Origin: Algoriphagus marinus
GTDB taxonomy: Bacteria > Bacteroidota > Bacteroidia > Cytophagales > Cyclobacteriaceae
NCBI RefSeq assembly: GCF_001936475.1
Contig: NZ_MSPQ01000016.1
Coordinates: 17,071-81,070, forward strand
Reading direction: 5' to 3'
Length of the DNA: 64,000 nt
Below are positions 43,366-52,374 of this stretch, piece after piece; position 1 is the stretch's first letter; every line of letters starts with the position of its first letter. Under the pieces are notes generated by a model, which had not been told where the DNA came from, ran no database searches, and worked only from the letters and a program-made list of their open reading frames with translations. The translations under genes were made by a program, and so were the position numbers.

Positions 43366-43962
43366 TCAAGGAAGCTCGTAGCCTCTAATAATTCGCTGAA
43401 TATATTTTCCAAGAATATCAAATTCAAGGTTTACAAGATCCCCTACTTTCAGTTGATGAAAATTAGTATGCTCATAAGTATAAGGAATGATCGCAACTGA
43501 AAACCTACCAGGACCTGAATTGAAACAAGTCAAACTGGTTCCATTAATAGTGATCGATCCTTTCTCTACCGTTACATTTCCATATTGATTGTCAAACTCA
43601 AAATCAAACAGCCAGGAACCACCTTGATCGGTCACTGCCTTTACAATACCTGTTTGATCCACATGACCTTGCACAATATGGCCATCAAATCTACCATTTG
43701 CTGGCATGCAACGCTCCAGATTGACAGATTTCCCAACTTTCCATTCTGAAAGATTGGTTTTGGAGATCGTCTCCTGTATAGCTGTAACCCGATAAGATTC
43801 AGGTGAAGTCTTCACGACAGTCAAGCAAACTCCGTCATGTGCAAGCGATTGATCGATTTTTAACTCATTGGCTAGACTTGAGTTAAGGTCAAAATGTACA
43901 TTTGTCCCTTCTGTAGTGATTTGGGAAATAATCCCAGATGCCTCAATTATTCCTGTAAACAT
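43366..43962 (-). CDS. ribE: Riboflavin synthase, alpha subunit
   Basis: A 198-residue enzyme that forms riboflavin from two lumazine molecules. It has the two lumazine-binding beta-barrel repeats of the family, each opening in the usual style: MFTGIIEASGII at the start and the DGHIVQGHVDQTGIV segment near 93-107, plus LAHDGVCLTVVK near 40-51. The ATG at 43962 matches the conserved MFTGIIE start; the longer frame to 44013 is not needed. No FMN riboswitch fits in the 109 bp upstream, which it shares with divergent pcm. Confidence 0.96.
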   Translation of the reverse strand: MFTGIIEASGIISQITTEGTNVHFDLNSSLANELKIDQSLAHDGVCLTVVKTSPESYRVTAIQETISKTNLSEWKVGKSVNLERCMPANGRFDGHIVQGHVDQTGIVKAVTDQGGSWLFDFEFDNQYGNVTVEKGSITINGTSLTCFNSGPGRFSVAIIPYTYEHTNFHQLKVGDLVNLEFDILGKYIQRIIRGYELP

Positions 43963-44071
43963 GGTAAATATTTTAACTTTCAAAGTTTCAATGATTAAGC
44001 AAAAATGCCTCATTGGAGTTCAAATAAAGCCAAATATTCTTTTATCTTCGACCGCATATTAGAATTAACCC

Positions 44072-44734
44072 ATGCCTCTGCTGAAATTAGAAGACACCTA
44101 TCTCCACAAAGGAAAACGAAAAGCTTTGATCGCACTTCTTAGGGAAAAAGGAATCAAAAGCGAAAGAGTTTTACAAGCAATCAACACTTTACCTCGACAT
44201 TTCTTTTTCGATTCGGCATTGATTTCTCATGCTTACGAAGACAAGGCTTTTCCAATCGGTGAAGGACAAACCATCTCCCAGCCCTATACAGTAGCTTTCC
44301 AAACGGAACTTTTAGACGTTAAGGAAGGTGATAAAATATTAGAAATAGGAACTGGTTCCGGATACCAAGGAAGCATTCTTCACCTTCTTGGAGCTGATGT
44401 ATATAGCATTGAATATCAGCACAAACTCTATGAAGGAACAAAGCGATTTCTAAAGCGATTAGGGATTGAATTTCATTTATTTTATGGGGATGGAACAGGG
44501 GGAGTTCCCGAGTATGCGCCTTATGATAAGATCATTGTAACGGCTGGTGCGCCTGTGATTCCAGAGGCTTTGATTCAGCAACTGAAAATCGGTGGGATCT
44601 TGGTAATTCCTGTAGGAGATAAAAAACGGCAATCAATGGTCAGAATCATTAAAAAATCAGCAAAGGAGGTTGTTCGTGAAGAATTTGATGGATTTGCTTT
44701 TGTGCCCCTTTTGGGAAAAGATGGTTGGAATTAA
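44072..44734 (+). CDS. pcm: Protein-L-isoaspartate O-methyltransferase
   Basis: A 220-residue PCMT that repairs isoaspartyl residues in aged proteins using S-adenosylmethionine. LPRHFFFDSALISHAYEDKAFPIGEGQTISQP spans the substrate-binding front (about 42-73), and ILEIGTGSGYQGSIL near 90-104 is the SAM-binding loop. The C-terminal IIVTAGAPVIPEALIQQLKIGG follows the family. It is divergent from ribE, which is a common arrangement. Confidence 0.95.
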   Translation: MPLLKLEDTYLHKGKRKALIALLREKGIKSERVLQAINTLPRHFFFDSALISHAYEDKAFPIGEGQTISQPYTVAFQTELLDVKEGDKILEIGTGSGYQGSILHLLGADVYSIEYQHKLYEGTKRFLKRLGIEFHLFYGDGTGGVPEYAPYDKIIVTAGAPVIPEALIQQLKIGGILVIPVGDKKRQSMVRIIKKSAKEVVREEFDGFAFVPLLGKDGWN

Positions 44735-44878
44735 AAAAGGTAATTGATTTAAACAATTTCATTTTTTAAAAGCTTAACAAAGAAAGAATTTGAATCTAAA
44801 TCCAAATTTTATTCTGAATATTTTTGCATTACTCGCTTCATCAATATAATATTTCTAATTTTGTCCAAAATCTGAATT

Positions 44879-45397
44879 ATGGCTAAGAAGAAATTTGCCC
44901 GGGAATCGGCGACAATCATGACCGAAATGGTCCTTCCCAATGATACGAATACGCTAAATAACCTCATGGGAGGTAAATTAATGCATTGGTTGGATGTGGT
45001 GGCAGCTATAGCCGCACAAAAACATTCGAACAGAATCGTTGTAACTGCCTCAGCAGATAGCATTTCCTTTAAACAGCCTATTGCCCTGGGAAATGTCGTA
45101 ACGCTCAAATCACAAGTAACTCGCTCTTTTAATTCTTCCATGGAAGTTTTTATTGAAGTCACTGCAGAAGATATTCCAGCAAATAAAAAAGTGATGACAC
45201 ATAGAGCCTATTTCACATTTGTGGCAGTGGATCAGAATGGTAAACCAATTGAAGTTCCTGAGGTAGTACCAGAAACTGAAGATGAAATCGAACAATTTGA
45301 AGGCGCGTTAAGAAGGCGTCAACTCAGACTTGTGCTTGCAAAACGAATGAAACCTGAGGATGCGGTAGAACTGAAGAGTATTTTTAATCTGGATTAA
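44879..45397 (+). CDS. Acyl-CoA thioesterase, hotdog fold
   Basis: A 172-residue hotdog-domain thioesterase of the YciA/BFIT type. The central NNLMGGKLMHWLDVVAAIAAQKHSNR carries the catalytic-region Asp, and VVTASADSISFKQPIALGN is the second characteristic stretch. It hydrolyses acyl-CoA, chain length unknown. A TAATTTTG box at 44856-44863 lies 15 bp before the ATG and could be the -7 element. A terminator follows at 45429-45455. Confidence 0.9.
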   Translation: MAKKKFARESATIMTEMVLPNDTNTLNNLMGGKLMHWLDVVAAIAAQKHSNRIVVTASADSISFKQPIALGNVVTLKSQVTRSFNSSMEVFIEVTAEDIPANKKVMTHRAYFTFVAVDQNGKPIEVPEVVPETEDEIEQFEGALRRRQLRLVLAKRMKPEDAVELKSIFNLD

Positions 45398-45428
45398 TCG
45401 AGATTTTCTAATCATAAAAGAAACAAAT

Positions 45429-45455
45429 AGCCGAGAATAACGCTCGGCTTTTTTG
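45429..45455 (+). terminator. Rho-independent terminator for thioesterase
   Basis: AGCCGAG pairs with CTCGGCT around a 7-base loop and is followed by TTTTTT. Confidence 0.88.
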
Positions 45456-45486
45456 TGTTCAGGCGATTTTTGAGCAATTTCCCATC

Positions 45487-46047
45487 ATGGAAGAGATTAA
45501 CATCCAGCAATTGCAGCATATCCTGACTGAGGAACTTTTTTTGATCCGAGAAGAATTCGATTCAGCTACCGGAAACGCCCTTAATTCTCAAAAAGGAGAT
45601 AAAAATAAAATTCAAAAATCTGAGTCATTTAAAAGTGAGGAAGATTTTATTCCAGCAAAAGAGCCGATCCATTATGAAGGAAACTTTGAGAATGGGGTAC
45701 TAATTCTTCATGAGGAAGAAAAGTTAGCACCTGAAGTGATGGACATGCTAGTCAAAATGATCAACGCAGTCAACCATTCCATGAATGAAGTAGGAATGAT
45801 TTCCTCCAAAAGCCTTGAAGGAAGGAGTTTAGAAGAGTTTATGGACTTAAATGCGCATAGGGTTCTGAAGTTTGGAAGAATCAAACATCCGATTAATGCT
45901 TTACCGGCTTTAGACTATACTGTACACACAGAGGATGAAACAGAATACCTATTTGCTGATTCACTAACGGTTATTTCTGAAGATCGTGCGTTGAAATTAA
46001 AGCTCTGGGATTCACTAAAAATATTATTTAACATATCAAAAAAATAA
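45487..46047 (+). CDS. Hypothetical protein, weak DNA-pol-III-psi-like features
   Basis: A 186-residue soluble protein. The N-terminal 65 residues are charged and probably disordered (many Lys, Glu, Ser). The second half has helix-rich patterns ending in ADSLTVISEDRALKLKLWDSLKILF, which faintly recalls HolD/psi family proteins (R...G.....SLxxL..D...K..LW..L). No database was used and the match is only a pattern impression. It overlaps DUF3817 at 46047 by one base (TAATG), so they are translated together. Confidence 0.6.
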   Translation: MEEINIQQLQHILTEELFLIREEFDSATGNALNSQKGDKNKIQKSESFKSEEDFIPAKEPIHYEGNFENGVLILHEEEKLAPEVMDMLVKMINAVNHSMNEVGMISSKSLEGRSLEEFMDLNAHRVLKFGRIKHPINALPALDYTVHTEDETEYLFADSLTVISEDRALKLKLWDSLKILFNISKK

Positions 46048-46364
46048 TGAGCCTTACTCCCCAACAAACCAAATGGGCAAAGCGATTTCGATGGATTAGT
46101 CTGATCGAAGGAGTTTCATTTCTGGTATTATTATTTATCGCAATGCCATTGAAATATATGTTTGAAGTACCATTAGCTGTGACCTATGTGGGTTGGGCCC
46201 ATGGCGTACTTTTTATGATTTATATCTATACCGTTTTTCCAACCGCTCACCAGTTGAATTGGAATTTTAGCAGAACTTTTTTTGCATTGGTAGCCAGCGT
46301 GCTTCCTTTTGGGCCATTTATATTTGACAGAAACCTCAAGAAAAGTCAACATGTAGATTTCTAA
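46047..46364 (+). CDS. DUF3817 membrane protein
   Basis: A 105-residue integral membrane protein with three hydrophobic helices and the DUF3817 pattern: RFRWISLIEGVSFLVLLFIAMPLKY, then VGWAHGVLFMIYI and LPFGPFIFDRNLK. The family, related to YdzA, is small and of unknown function. It overlaps the preceding gene by one base and precedes the kinase-like gene by 2 bp, making a tight three-gene unit. Confidence 0.9.
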   Translation: MSLTPQQTKWAKRFRWISLIEGVSFLVLLFIAMPLKYMFEVPLAVTYVGWAHGVLFMIYIYTVFPTAHQLNWNFSRTFFALVASVLPFGPFIFDRNLKKSQHVDF

Positions 46365-46366
46365 AA

Positions 46367-47389
46367 ATGGCATTGATCAGTAAGAAAAAAATCATCTATT
46401 CAATTAGCCCAGGATTACGAAGATACCTGATCAAATATTCTCGCGAGGTTGATATCCCCATTCACTATCACGAGCTCCTACGCTATACGAATTCCATCGC
46501 GCTCTATGATTCCAAAGATCAGGATACGCTTTGGGAGACTGTTTTCTACGATCAATCTGACCGGGAGGAGATTCATTTGTATGTCAAAAAAATCTATGCG
46601 CTTCTCAAGGCTGGCGGTGATATGTCCGTCATGGAGCATCTCTATGTTGACCGAATCGATCTCTGCGTATATGGAAATACCCAACCATTTCGGGTGAGAA
46701 TAGTAAACCGCATCAATGATAATTTTGATTATTTCTATATCAAAAATGCGGATGCCTCCAGAGTATATGGGTTGGAGTTGGAGCACTTGCTTTCACCTAA
46801 TCGCATCAGCTACCTTGTTCACAAAGACACTTTGATTGAGGAACATATCGCGGGAATACCCGGAGATAAGTTTATGCGAGTGCATATGCAGGATCCTCAT
46901 CTAAATCCGATCCGATTGGCAAAAGAATTTGTGAAGTTCAACGAACGCTGCTTTGTCAGACTTTTAGGTGATATGCATTCCTCAAATTTTGTAATCGATG
47001 TGACTCCGGATTTTGAAGAGACACATTATCGAATAAGGGCGATAGATTTTGACCAACAGTCCTACGAAGGGAAAAAATCTATTTACCTGCCTCAGTATTT
47101 CAAAGAAAACAATGTTCTGATTCAATTAGGGATGAAATATATTACCCCAGAATCAATGAAACAGTATCAAAAAGAAGAACGTGCTCTAATTGCTCATCGA
47201 CTTCGTTCCTCCCAAAAGGGGATTGAGGATATCTTAAGATCAATGGAACATGATAAAATTTCCCTCCCTGCCAATATCCAATCGCTTAAGATCGAACTTG
47301 CAAAACACTATGGGAATGATAAATTTTTGGAAGCTGCCAATATGGGTCAGATTCTTCGAATCAGTTTGGAGCAACTGATCAAAAAATAG
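46367..47389 (+). CDS. Kinase-fold protein, unclassified (APH/LPS-kinase-like)
   Basis: A 340-residue soluble protein that I do not recognise as a named family, but its middle follows the protein-kinase-like fold. Lys126 in FYIKNADASR fits the beta-3 lysine and Glu137 or Glu139 in GLELEHLL the helix-C glutamate. A hinge-like IEEHIAGIPGD follows at 157-167. The catalytic loop LLGDMHSSNFVID at 199-211 gives Asp202 and Asn207, and IDFD at 226-229 matches the metal-binding DFG position. Residues 1-110 form a separate N-terminal domain. The substrate is unknown. It follows DUF3817 by 2 bp. Confidence 0.75.
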   Translation: MALISKKKIIYSISPGLRRYLIKYSREVDIPIHYHELLRYTNSIALYDSKDQDTLWETVFYDQSDREEIHLYVKKIYALLKAGGDMSVMEHLYVDRIDLCVYGNTQPFRVRIVNRINDNFDYFYIKNADASRVYGLELEHLLSPNRISYLVHKDTLIEEHIAGIPGDKFMRVHMQDPHLNPIRLAKEFVKFNERCFVRLLGDMHSSNFVIDVTPDFEETHYRIRAIDFDQQSYEGKKSIYLPQYFKENNVLIQLGMKYITPESMKQYQKEERALIAHRLRSSQKGIEDILRSMEHDKISLPANIQSLKIELAKHYGNDKFLEAANMGQILRISLEQLIKK

Positions 47390-47459
47390 AAAAAACATTT
47401 TTAGGCTAATTTTCGGCCATATTATCTAAAAATCTCACCTTAATACGCCATTTGCCTTA

Positions 47460-47490
47460 TTTCAAGCAGGATTCCTAGCATGTACTTTTG
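47460..47490 (+). promoter_or_regulatory. Bacteroidota-type promoter for lipoprotein at 47514
   Basis: A TACTTTTG -7 box at 47483-47490 has TTTC at 47460-47463, 19 bp upstream, as a near-consensus -33 element. It ends 23 bp before the ATG. Confidence 0.42.
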
Positions 47491-47513
47491 GTTATAATTT
47501 AAACCATTTTGTT

Positions 47514-48269
47514 ATGAAATCAACACGATTAAACTTTTGGATCGCAGCACTTTTCGCTTCAGTATTTATTTTTGGATGCGATGGAGGCTCAAATGATCCA
47601 GATCCAATTTCCCAATCTTCTAACCCCTTACCAGCTACTCCGGGAGATGCAAATGCAGTGCTAGCAGCTATCAAAGTGAAGGCAAATACCCCTGTTGCTG
47701 TTCCGGTACCAGGAATCGATATTCTAATCGATGTGGCCTCAGCAAACTTTTATTCAGGTTCAGGTGGTACAGGAAGTTTAGTAAGTGTAGGGAATGTTTC
47801 TCTCAATGATTACAACCTTACTACTGTAGGAGGTAATTCCTATATCAATAATCCTACAGACATCATGTTAAGTTTGAACTCCGGTCAAACAAACAAATGG
47901 AATGTCGCCGGCGCAAATGGCTTTGCAGCAATTAATCACACCACTGCCAAAAGAATGCCCGGCGTGGTTTCCTTTACAAATGTTGGAGAAGAAATATCTA
48001 AATCAGGCAATGTCACCTTAACTATCCAAGCTATTCCAGCAAATATTGACAATCTACTTTGGGTTATTTCGGATGGAAGTAAAATCGCCACAAAAGAAGC
48101 AAGAGCAACGTCAGTAACTTTCTCTTCAGCTGAGCTTAGTGAGTTGAAATCCACTTCAACAGGTATTGTTCAAGTTGCCGCTTACAATACAGAGGGAAAA
48201 GATTTTGGAGGCAAAAAGATCTATTTTATAAATGAAACTGTAGATTCTAAGTTTGTAAAAATCAATTAA
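47514..48269 (+). CDS. Lipoprotein of unknown function
   Basis: A 251-residue lipoprotein with lipobox Cys22 (FIFGC) and a low-complexity tether (DGGSNDPDP to about residue 40). The rest is a Gly/Thr/Asn-rich beta domain of about 200 residues (LIDVASANFYSGSGGTGSLVSVGNV, then NVTLTIQAIPANIDNLLWVISDG), probably a surface beta-sandwich with no named family visible. A promoter lies at 47460-47490 and a strong terminator after it, so it is monocistronic. Confidence 0.75.
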   Translation: MKSTRLNFWIAALFASVFIFGCDGGSNDPDPISQSSNPLPATPGDANAVLAAIKVKANTPVAVPVPGIDILIDVASANFYSGSGGTGSLVSVGNVSLNDYNLTTVGGNSYINNPTDIMLSLNSGQTNKWNVAGANGFAAINHTTAKRMPGVVSFTNVGEEISKSGNVTLTIQAIPANIDNLLWVISDGSKIATKEARATSVTFSSAELSELKSTSTGIVQVAAYNTEGKDFGGKKIYFINETVDSKFVKIN

Positions 48270-48290
48270 AACGATCTGAATTTTTAAAAA

Positions 48291-48322
48291 AAAGGCTGAA
48301 TTTTTTAAAAATTCAGCCTTTC
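48291..48322 (+). terminator. Rho-independent terminator (bidirectional)
   Basis: AAGGCTGAATTTTT pairs with AAAATTCAGCCTT, with A- and T-runs on both sides, between the convergent lipoprotein and rfbA genes. Confidence 0.87.
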
Positions 48323-48337
48323 TTATTTTTAACAGCT

Positions 48338-49195
48338 TTAGACTAGTTTTCTCAAATAGTCGCCATAGCCACTTTTACCTAGCTTTTCTGCAGACTTGAG
48401 TAATTTTTCTTTTCCAATAAATCCATTTCGATAGGCAATCTCTTCAATACATCCAATTTTTAAACCCTGACGCTCCTCGATTACTTCAACAAACTGGGCC
48501 GCCTGCAAAAGAGATTGATGTGTTCCTGTATCCAACCAAGCGGTACCACGGTTCAAGATAGCAACCTGAAGTTTGCCTCTTTTTAAATATTCGTTATTTA
48601 CATCTGTGATTTCAAGTTCGCCTCTAGGGCTTGGTTTGATATTTTTGGCAATCTCTACGACCTCATTGTCATAGAAATACAAGCCTGGAACAGCATAGTT
48701 AGATTTTGGATTGCTCGGTTTTTCCTCAATGCTGATCGCAATTTGGTTTTCATCAAATGCAACTACACCATATCGCTCAGGATCATTCACATGATAGGCA
48801 AAAACCACTCCCCCATCTGGATTAGTGTTTTCCAAAAGTGTCTTATGTAATCCAGAACCATAGAAGATATTATCTCCGAGGATTAAAGCCACTTTTTCCT
48901 TACCAATAAAATCTTCTCCGATAATAAATGCCTGAGCCAAGCCATCGGGACTAGGTTGAACTGCATATTCAAATTGACAGCCTACCTGAGATCCATCACC
49001 AAGAAGTTTTTGAAAAGCTTCAGAATCTTCTGGCGTGGTTATAATTAAGACTTCTTTGATTCCTGCCATCATCAAAACCGAAAGCGGATAGTAAATCATC
49101 GGCTTGTCATAGACCGGCATCAATTGCTTACTAACAGAAATTGTCAAAGGATAAAGCCTCGTACCGGATCCACCGGCTAAAATAATTCCTTTCAT
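48338..49195 (-). CDS. rfbA: Glucose-1-phosphate thymidylyltransferase
   Basis: A 285-residue RmlA/RfbA that joins dTTP and glucose 1-phosphate to dTDP-glucose, the first step to dTDP-rhamnose. The nucleotide loop GIILAGGSGTRLYP is at 3-16, followed by KQLMPVYDKPMIYYPLS, and LALILGDNIFYG near 105-116 carries the metal-binding Asp. The rmlB, C and D genes are not in the window, so the pathway is scattered or lies elsewhere. Confidence 0.95.
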   Translation of the reverse strand: MKGIILAGGSGTRLYPLTISVSKQLMPVYDKPMIYYPLSVLMMAGIKEVLIITTPEDSEAFQKLLGDGSQVGCQFEYAVQPSPDGLAQAFIIGEDFIGKEKVALILGDNIFYGSGLHKTLLENTNPDGGVVFAYHVNDPERYGVVAFDENQIAISIEEKPSNPKSNYAVPGLYFYDNEVVEIAKNIKPSPRGELEITDVNNEYLKRGKLQVAILNRGTAWLDTGTHQSLLQAAQFVEVIEERQGLKIGCIEEIAYRNGFIGKEKLLKSAEKLGKSGYGDYLRKLV

Positions 49196-49334
49196 AAAAA
49201 AACAGTATTACTAAATTTTGAAGATGCCAAAACTACAATTCCTTTGAGATATAAAAAAGAATTGAATGTTGATTAGGCTGTTTTGTAACTTTTTATTGAA
49301 ATTCCAAAGAGTATATTGCGCAAAAAAAAGAGTA

Positions 49335-50819
49335 ATGATTCCTTTAAACAGAACTTTCATCCTATTCCTTTCTTTCTTGGCTCTCAGTTGTAAACATGAT
49401 AGCCCTATTGTTTTTCAAGATTCTCCAGGAGAAAAATATAGACCCGAATATCACTTCACTCCTTCCGAAGGATGGATGAATGATCCCAATGGTTTGGTTT
49501 ACCTTGATGGGGAATACCACCTTTTTTACCAGTTTTATCCTGATTCCTCTGTTTGGGGTCCCATGCATTGGGGACATGCTGTTTCTAATGATCTCGTTAA
49601 TTGGGAGAACTTACCTATCGCTTTAGAGCCTGATTCTTTGGGTTATATATTTTCAGGAAGTGCGGTGATCGATATAGACAATAACTCAGGATTTGGGACC
49701 GAAGAGAACCCTCCCATGGTTGCTATTTTCACCTATCACGACATGAATGGTGAGCGATCTGGTGCAAAAGATTATCAAAGCCAAGGCATTGCCTATTCAG
49801 TAGATAAAGGGAGAACATGGACTAAGTACAAGGAAAATCCAGTCCTTCTTAACCAAGGAATCAAAGATTTTCGAGACCCGAAAGTTTCGAGAATTACAGA
49901 TTCAGATGGTAATCAGCTATGGATGATGACTTTAGCTGTCATGGATCGAATCCAATTCTATTCGTCTCCTGATTTGATTCATTGGAAGTATGAAAGTGAA
50001 TTTGGACTGGGAATCGGAGCACATGGAGGTGTTTGGGAATGCCCTGACTTATTACCTTTCAAGACAAAATCAGGTGAAACAAAATGGGTTTTACTGGTAA
50101 GCATTAATCCTGGCGGCCCTCAAATGGGTTCTGCAACACAATATTTTATTGGAGATTTCCAAAACGGTGTCTTTACTCCCGATGATCAAATGATTCGATG
50201 GTTGGATTATGGACCTGATAATTATGCAGGAGTGACTTGGAGCAATCTTCCTCAAGAACAGGACCGAACCGTTCTAATTGGTTGGATGAGCAATTGGCTC
50301 TATGCACAATCAGTTCCAACTGAATCTTGGCGTTCAGCAATGACTATTCCCAGAGAACTAAGTCTATTTGATGTAGAAGGAACACTTTTACTGAAGTCTG
50401 CTCCTGCCAAAGAAGTGGATTTGCTACGGAAAGCTTCTTATAAGTTATCCGATAAAATTTCTGCTCTCCCTTCTCAAAGTGTAGAGATCAAAGCTGAAAT
50501 TGAGAATGATTTTTCAATTCAATTCACAAATGATTTGGGTGAAAAGTTAGCGATTTTCAAAACCGGAGGCCTCGTCACCGTAGATCGTTCTTTGGCTGGT
50601 CAGAATACATTCCATCCTGATTTTGGAGCAAGCAATTCTGCACCAATGAGTTGGAATGCTTCCAAAATTCGAATATTCTTGGATGCATCATCGGTAGAAG
50701 TATTTATCAATGACGGAGAATTAGTGGTGACTTCTCTTATTTTCCCCACTGAATCCTTCAATACTATTCAGGTTTTGAATGGTGTGGAAAATGTAGAAAT
50801 ATTCGATTTGAAAAAATAG
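49335..50819 (+). CDS. GH32 fructan hydrolase lipoprotein
   Basis: A 494-residue glycoside hydrolase. The ATG at 49335 gives a lipoprotein signal (lipobox Cys19, LALSC); the longer frame to 49266 does not. The five-bladed propeller carries all three catalytic motifs: WMNDPNG at 47-53 (nucleophile Asp50), FRDP at 179-182 (transition-state Asp181) and WECPD at 234-238 (acid/base Glu235). The last about 150 residues form the GH32C beta-sandwich. It likely releases fructose from levan, inulin or sucrose outside the cell. No SusCD pair or fructokinase is adjacent. Confidence 0.93.
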   Translation: MIPLNRTFILFLSFLALSCKHDSPIVFQDSPGEKYRPEYHFTPSEGWMNDPNGLVYLDGEYHLFYQFYPDSSVWGPMHWGHAVSNDLVNWENLPIALEPDSLGYIFSGSAVIDIDNNSGFGTEENPPMVAIFTYHDMNGERSGAKDYQSQGIAYSVDKGRTWTKYKENPVLLNQGIKDFRDPKVSRITDSDGNQLWMMTLAVMDRIQFYSSPDLIHWKYESEFGLGIGAHGGVWECPDLLPFKTKSGETKWVLLVSINPGGPQMGSATQYFIGDFQNGVFTPDDQMIRWLDYGPDNYAGVTWSNLPQEQDRTVLIGWMSNWLYAQSVPTESWRSAMTIPRELSLFDVEGTLLLKSAPAKEVDLLRKASYKLSDKISALPSQSVEIKAEIENDFSIQFTNDLGEKLAIFKTGGLVTVDRSLAGQNTFHPDFGASNSAPMSWNASKIRIFLDASSVEVFINDGELVVTSLIFPTESFNTIQVLNGVENVEIFDLKK

Positions 50820-50883
50820 TAAGACGCTCCTATTGCAAATCCCATTTTAAATACCTAAAATTTGTGTAGGTAAATTCTAAACA

Positions 50884-51222
50884 ATGAAAAAACTGCTGTC
50901 ACTTTATATGATTTTGCTAAGCTGGATCATCAGTGTGACTGCAGTTTTTCTTTTTCCTGATCAATCCAAAGTTCCTACCCAGAAAACATCGATTTATACC
51001 CATTTCGATTTTAATGGTCATAGTCAAATTTCTCAGGGAATCGAGCTTATTGAAGTTCCAGATTTTAAAGTTGATCAAAAGCTATTTTGCAATTTCATTG
51101 AGGAATTAACCGTTGATTTTTCAAAAGTAGATAAATCGCTTTTTATTACATTTTTATCGATCAAAGGCAGTCCGCTCTTTGATGTCAAAAGGTTATTTAT
51201 TCACTTTTTTTATCCTTGGTAG
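50884..51222 (+). CDS. Short exported protein of unknown function
   Basis: A 112-residue protein starting with a signal-anchor-like segment (MKKLLSLYMILLSWIISVTAVFLF). The remainder is hydrophobic in places with no recognised domain. It lies in a stretch of small unknown genes between GH32 and the next gene, with no clear promoter or terminator. Confidence 0.55.
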   Translation: MKKLLSLYMILLSWIISVTAVFLFPDQSKVPTQKTSIYTHFDFNGHSQISQGIELIEVPDFKVDQKLFCNFIEELTVDFSKVDKSLFITFLSIKGSPLFDVKRLFIHFFYPW

Positions 51223-51292
51223 ACCGAATTGTTTTTTAGGCTGATCATTCAGCAAGGCTTTTATCACAATTCATCTTAATCCTACCTTAAAC

Positions 51293-51790
51293 ATGCAATA
51301 TATAGACATGACAACAGTTGCGTTGTCTTCCATTTTAATCAGTGCCTTTGTAGCACCATTCGCTTATTATTCATTCAAAAATAAAAAAGCAGAAAAATCC
51401 CTATCTCATAGTTTCCATGAGTTTGCCAAAGAATATGGTGTCAGTCCAACTGTAGTGGACAAATGGAGGAATCACTACACCATTGGCCTTGATAAAGCTG
51501 CAAAAAAACTTGTGTATTTCAGTTATGGGGATTTTCCACAGCAAGTAGTCATCAATCTGGAGGAGGTAAATAAAGTTAGCCTTCAGGAAAAATTCAGAAC
51601 TGTTACGTTAGGAAATGAAAAACGAAATATTCTCGAGTTTTTAGCCCTTCAATTTCATTTCAAAGACCCGCAGCATTTGGCCAGAACGGTTGAAATCTAC
51701 GATGGAGATATTTTCACAGACCAAATGGGAGAACGAGTCCTTGCCAAAAAATGGCTGGAAGTTTTAAGCCAGGAAGTAAAAACTTTATAA
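51293..51790 (+). CDS. Single-span membrane protein of unknown function
   Basis: A 165-residue protein with one N-terminal transmembrane helix (about 8-28, TVALSSILISAFVAPFAYY) and a soluble domain of about 130 residues (GLDKAAKKLVYFSYGDF, then FLALQFHFKDPQHLARTVEIYD) that I do not recognise. A second ATG at 51308 is possible. A terminator hairpin follows at 51827-51856. Confidence 0.68.
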   Translation: MQYIDMTTVALSSILISAFVAPFAYYSFKNKKAEKSLSHSFHEFAKEYGVSPTVVDKWRNHYTIGLDKAAKKLVYFSYGDFPQQVVINLEEVNKVSLQEKFRTVTLGNEKRNILEFLALQFHFKDPQHLARTVEIYDGDIFTDQMGERVLAKKWLEVLSQEVKTL

Positions 51791-51826
51791 GACTAAGTAA
51801 GCTAATATTTTAGGTTAATTTGGTTA

Positions 51827-51856
51827 AAAGTGATCATTCTATGGTCACTTTTTTTT
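51827..51856 (+). terminator. Rho-independent terminator
   Basis: AAAGTGATC pairs with GGTCACTTT (one G-U pair) around a 7-base loop and is followed by a T-run. Confidence 0.8.
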
Positions 51857-51936
51857 ATGATTAATTTTTAAAAAGCCAAAGCAAGGTTTTCTGAAAAATG
51901 AGCATTTATGACTATACTGTATTAAAATGAAATTTT

Positions 51937-52368
51937 ATGGAAAATAATAGCTCGATTAAAGAATATTCGAATGGGGAAGTAACCATCACTTGGGAAGCAT
52001 CAAAGTGCACGCATTCAGGAAACTGTGTTAGAGGTTTACCATTTGTTTTTGACACCAAAAAAAGACCATGGATCAATGTACATGGTGCTACAACCGAAGA
52101 AATGGTCAAGCAGGTTCAGAAATGTCCAAGTGGAGCGTTGGGATACTATTTTAAAGATGAAATAGCAAAAACTGAAAGTGTAAATACCGAACAGATTGTG
52201 GAGACTATCCCAAATGGACCTCTCATGGTTTATGGAAATCTTGAGGTAAAATTACCTTCTGGGGAAATAAAGAAAATGAGCAAAGTTTCTGCCTTTTGTA
52301 GATGTGGTGGGAGTCAAAACAAACCATTCTGTGATGGGACTCATAAGAAAATAGACTTTAAAGGATAA
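51937..52368 (+). CDS. Fused mono-cluster ferredoxin and CDGSH iron-sulfur protein
   Basis: A 143-residue protein of two iron-sulfur modules. Residues 10-75 form a divergent 4Fe-4S mono-cluster domain (YjdI/Fer4_19 type) with Cys24, Cys30 and Cys63 (KCPSGAL). Residues 95-143 form a CDGSH domain: CRCGGSQNKPFCDGTH at 121-136 gives ligands Cys121, Cys123, Cys132 and His136. CDGSH domains hold a labile [2Fe-2S] cluster; together they could sense redox or pass electrons. The next gene (KefF-like) starts 6 bp on, so they share a transcript. Confidence 0.9.
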   Translation: MENNSSIKEYSNGEVTITWEASKCTHSGNCVRGLPFVFDTKKRPWINVHGATTEEMVKQVQKCPSGALGYYFKDEIAKTESVNTEQIVETIPNGPLMVYGNLEVKLPSGEIKKMSKVSAFCRCGGSQNKPFCDGTHKKIDFKG

Positions 52369-52374
52369 TCCCAA

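Noticed and set aside
43963..44071. FMN riboswitch upstream of ribE
   Set aside because: Only 109 bp separate ribE from divergent pcm and the RFN-element helices cannot be recognised there.
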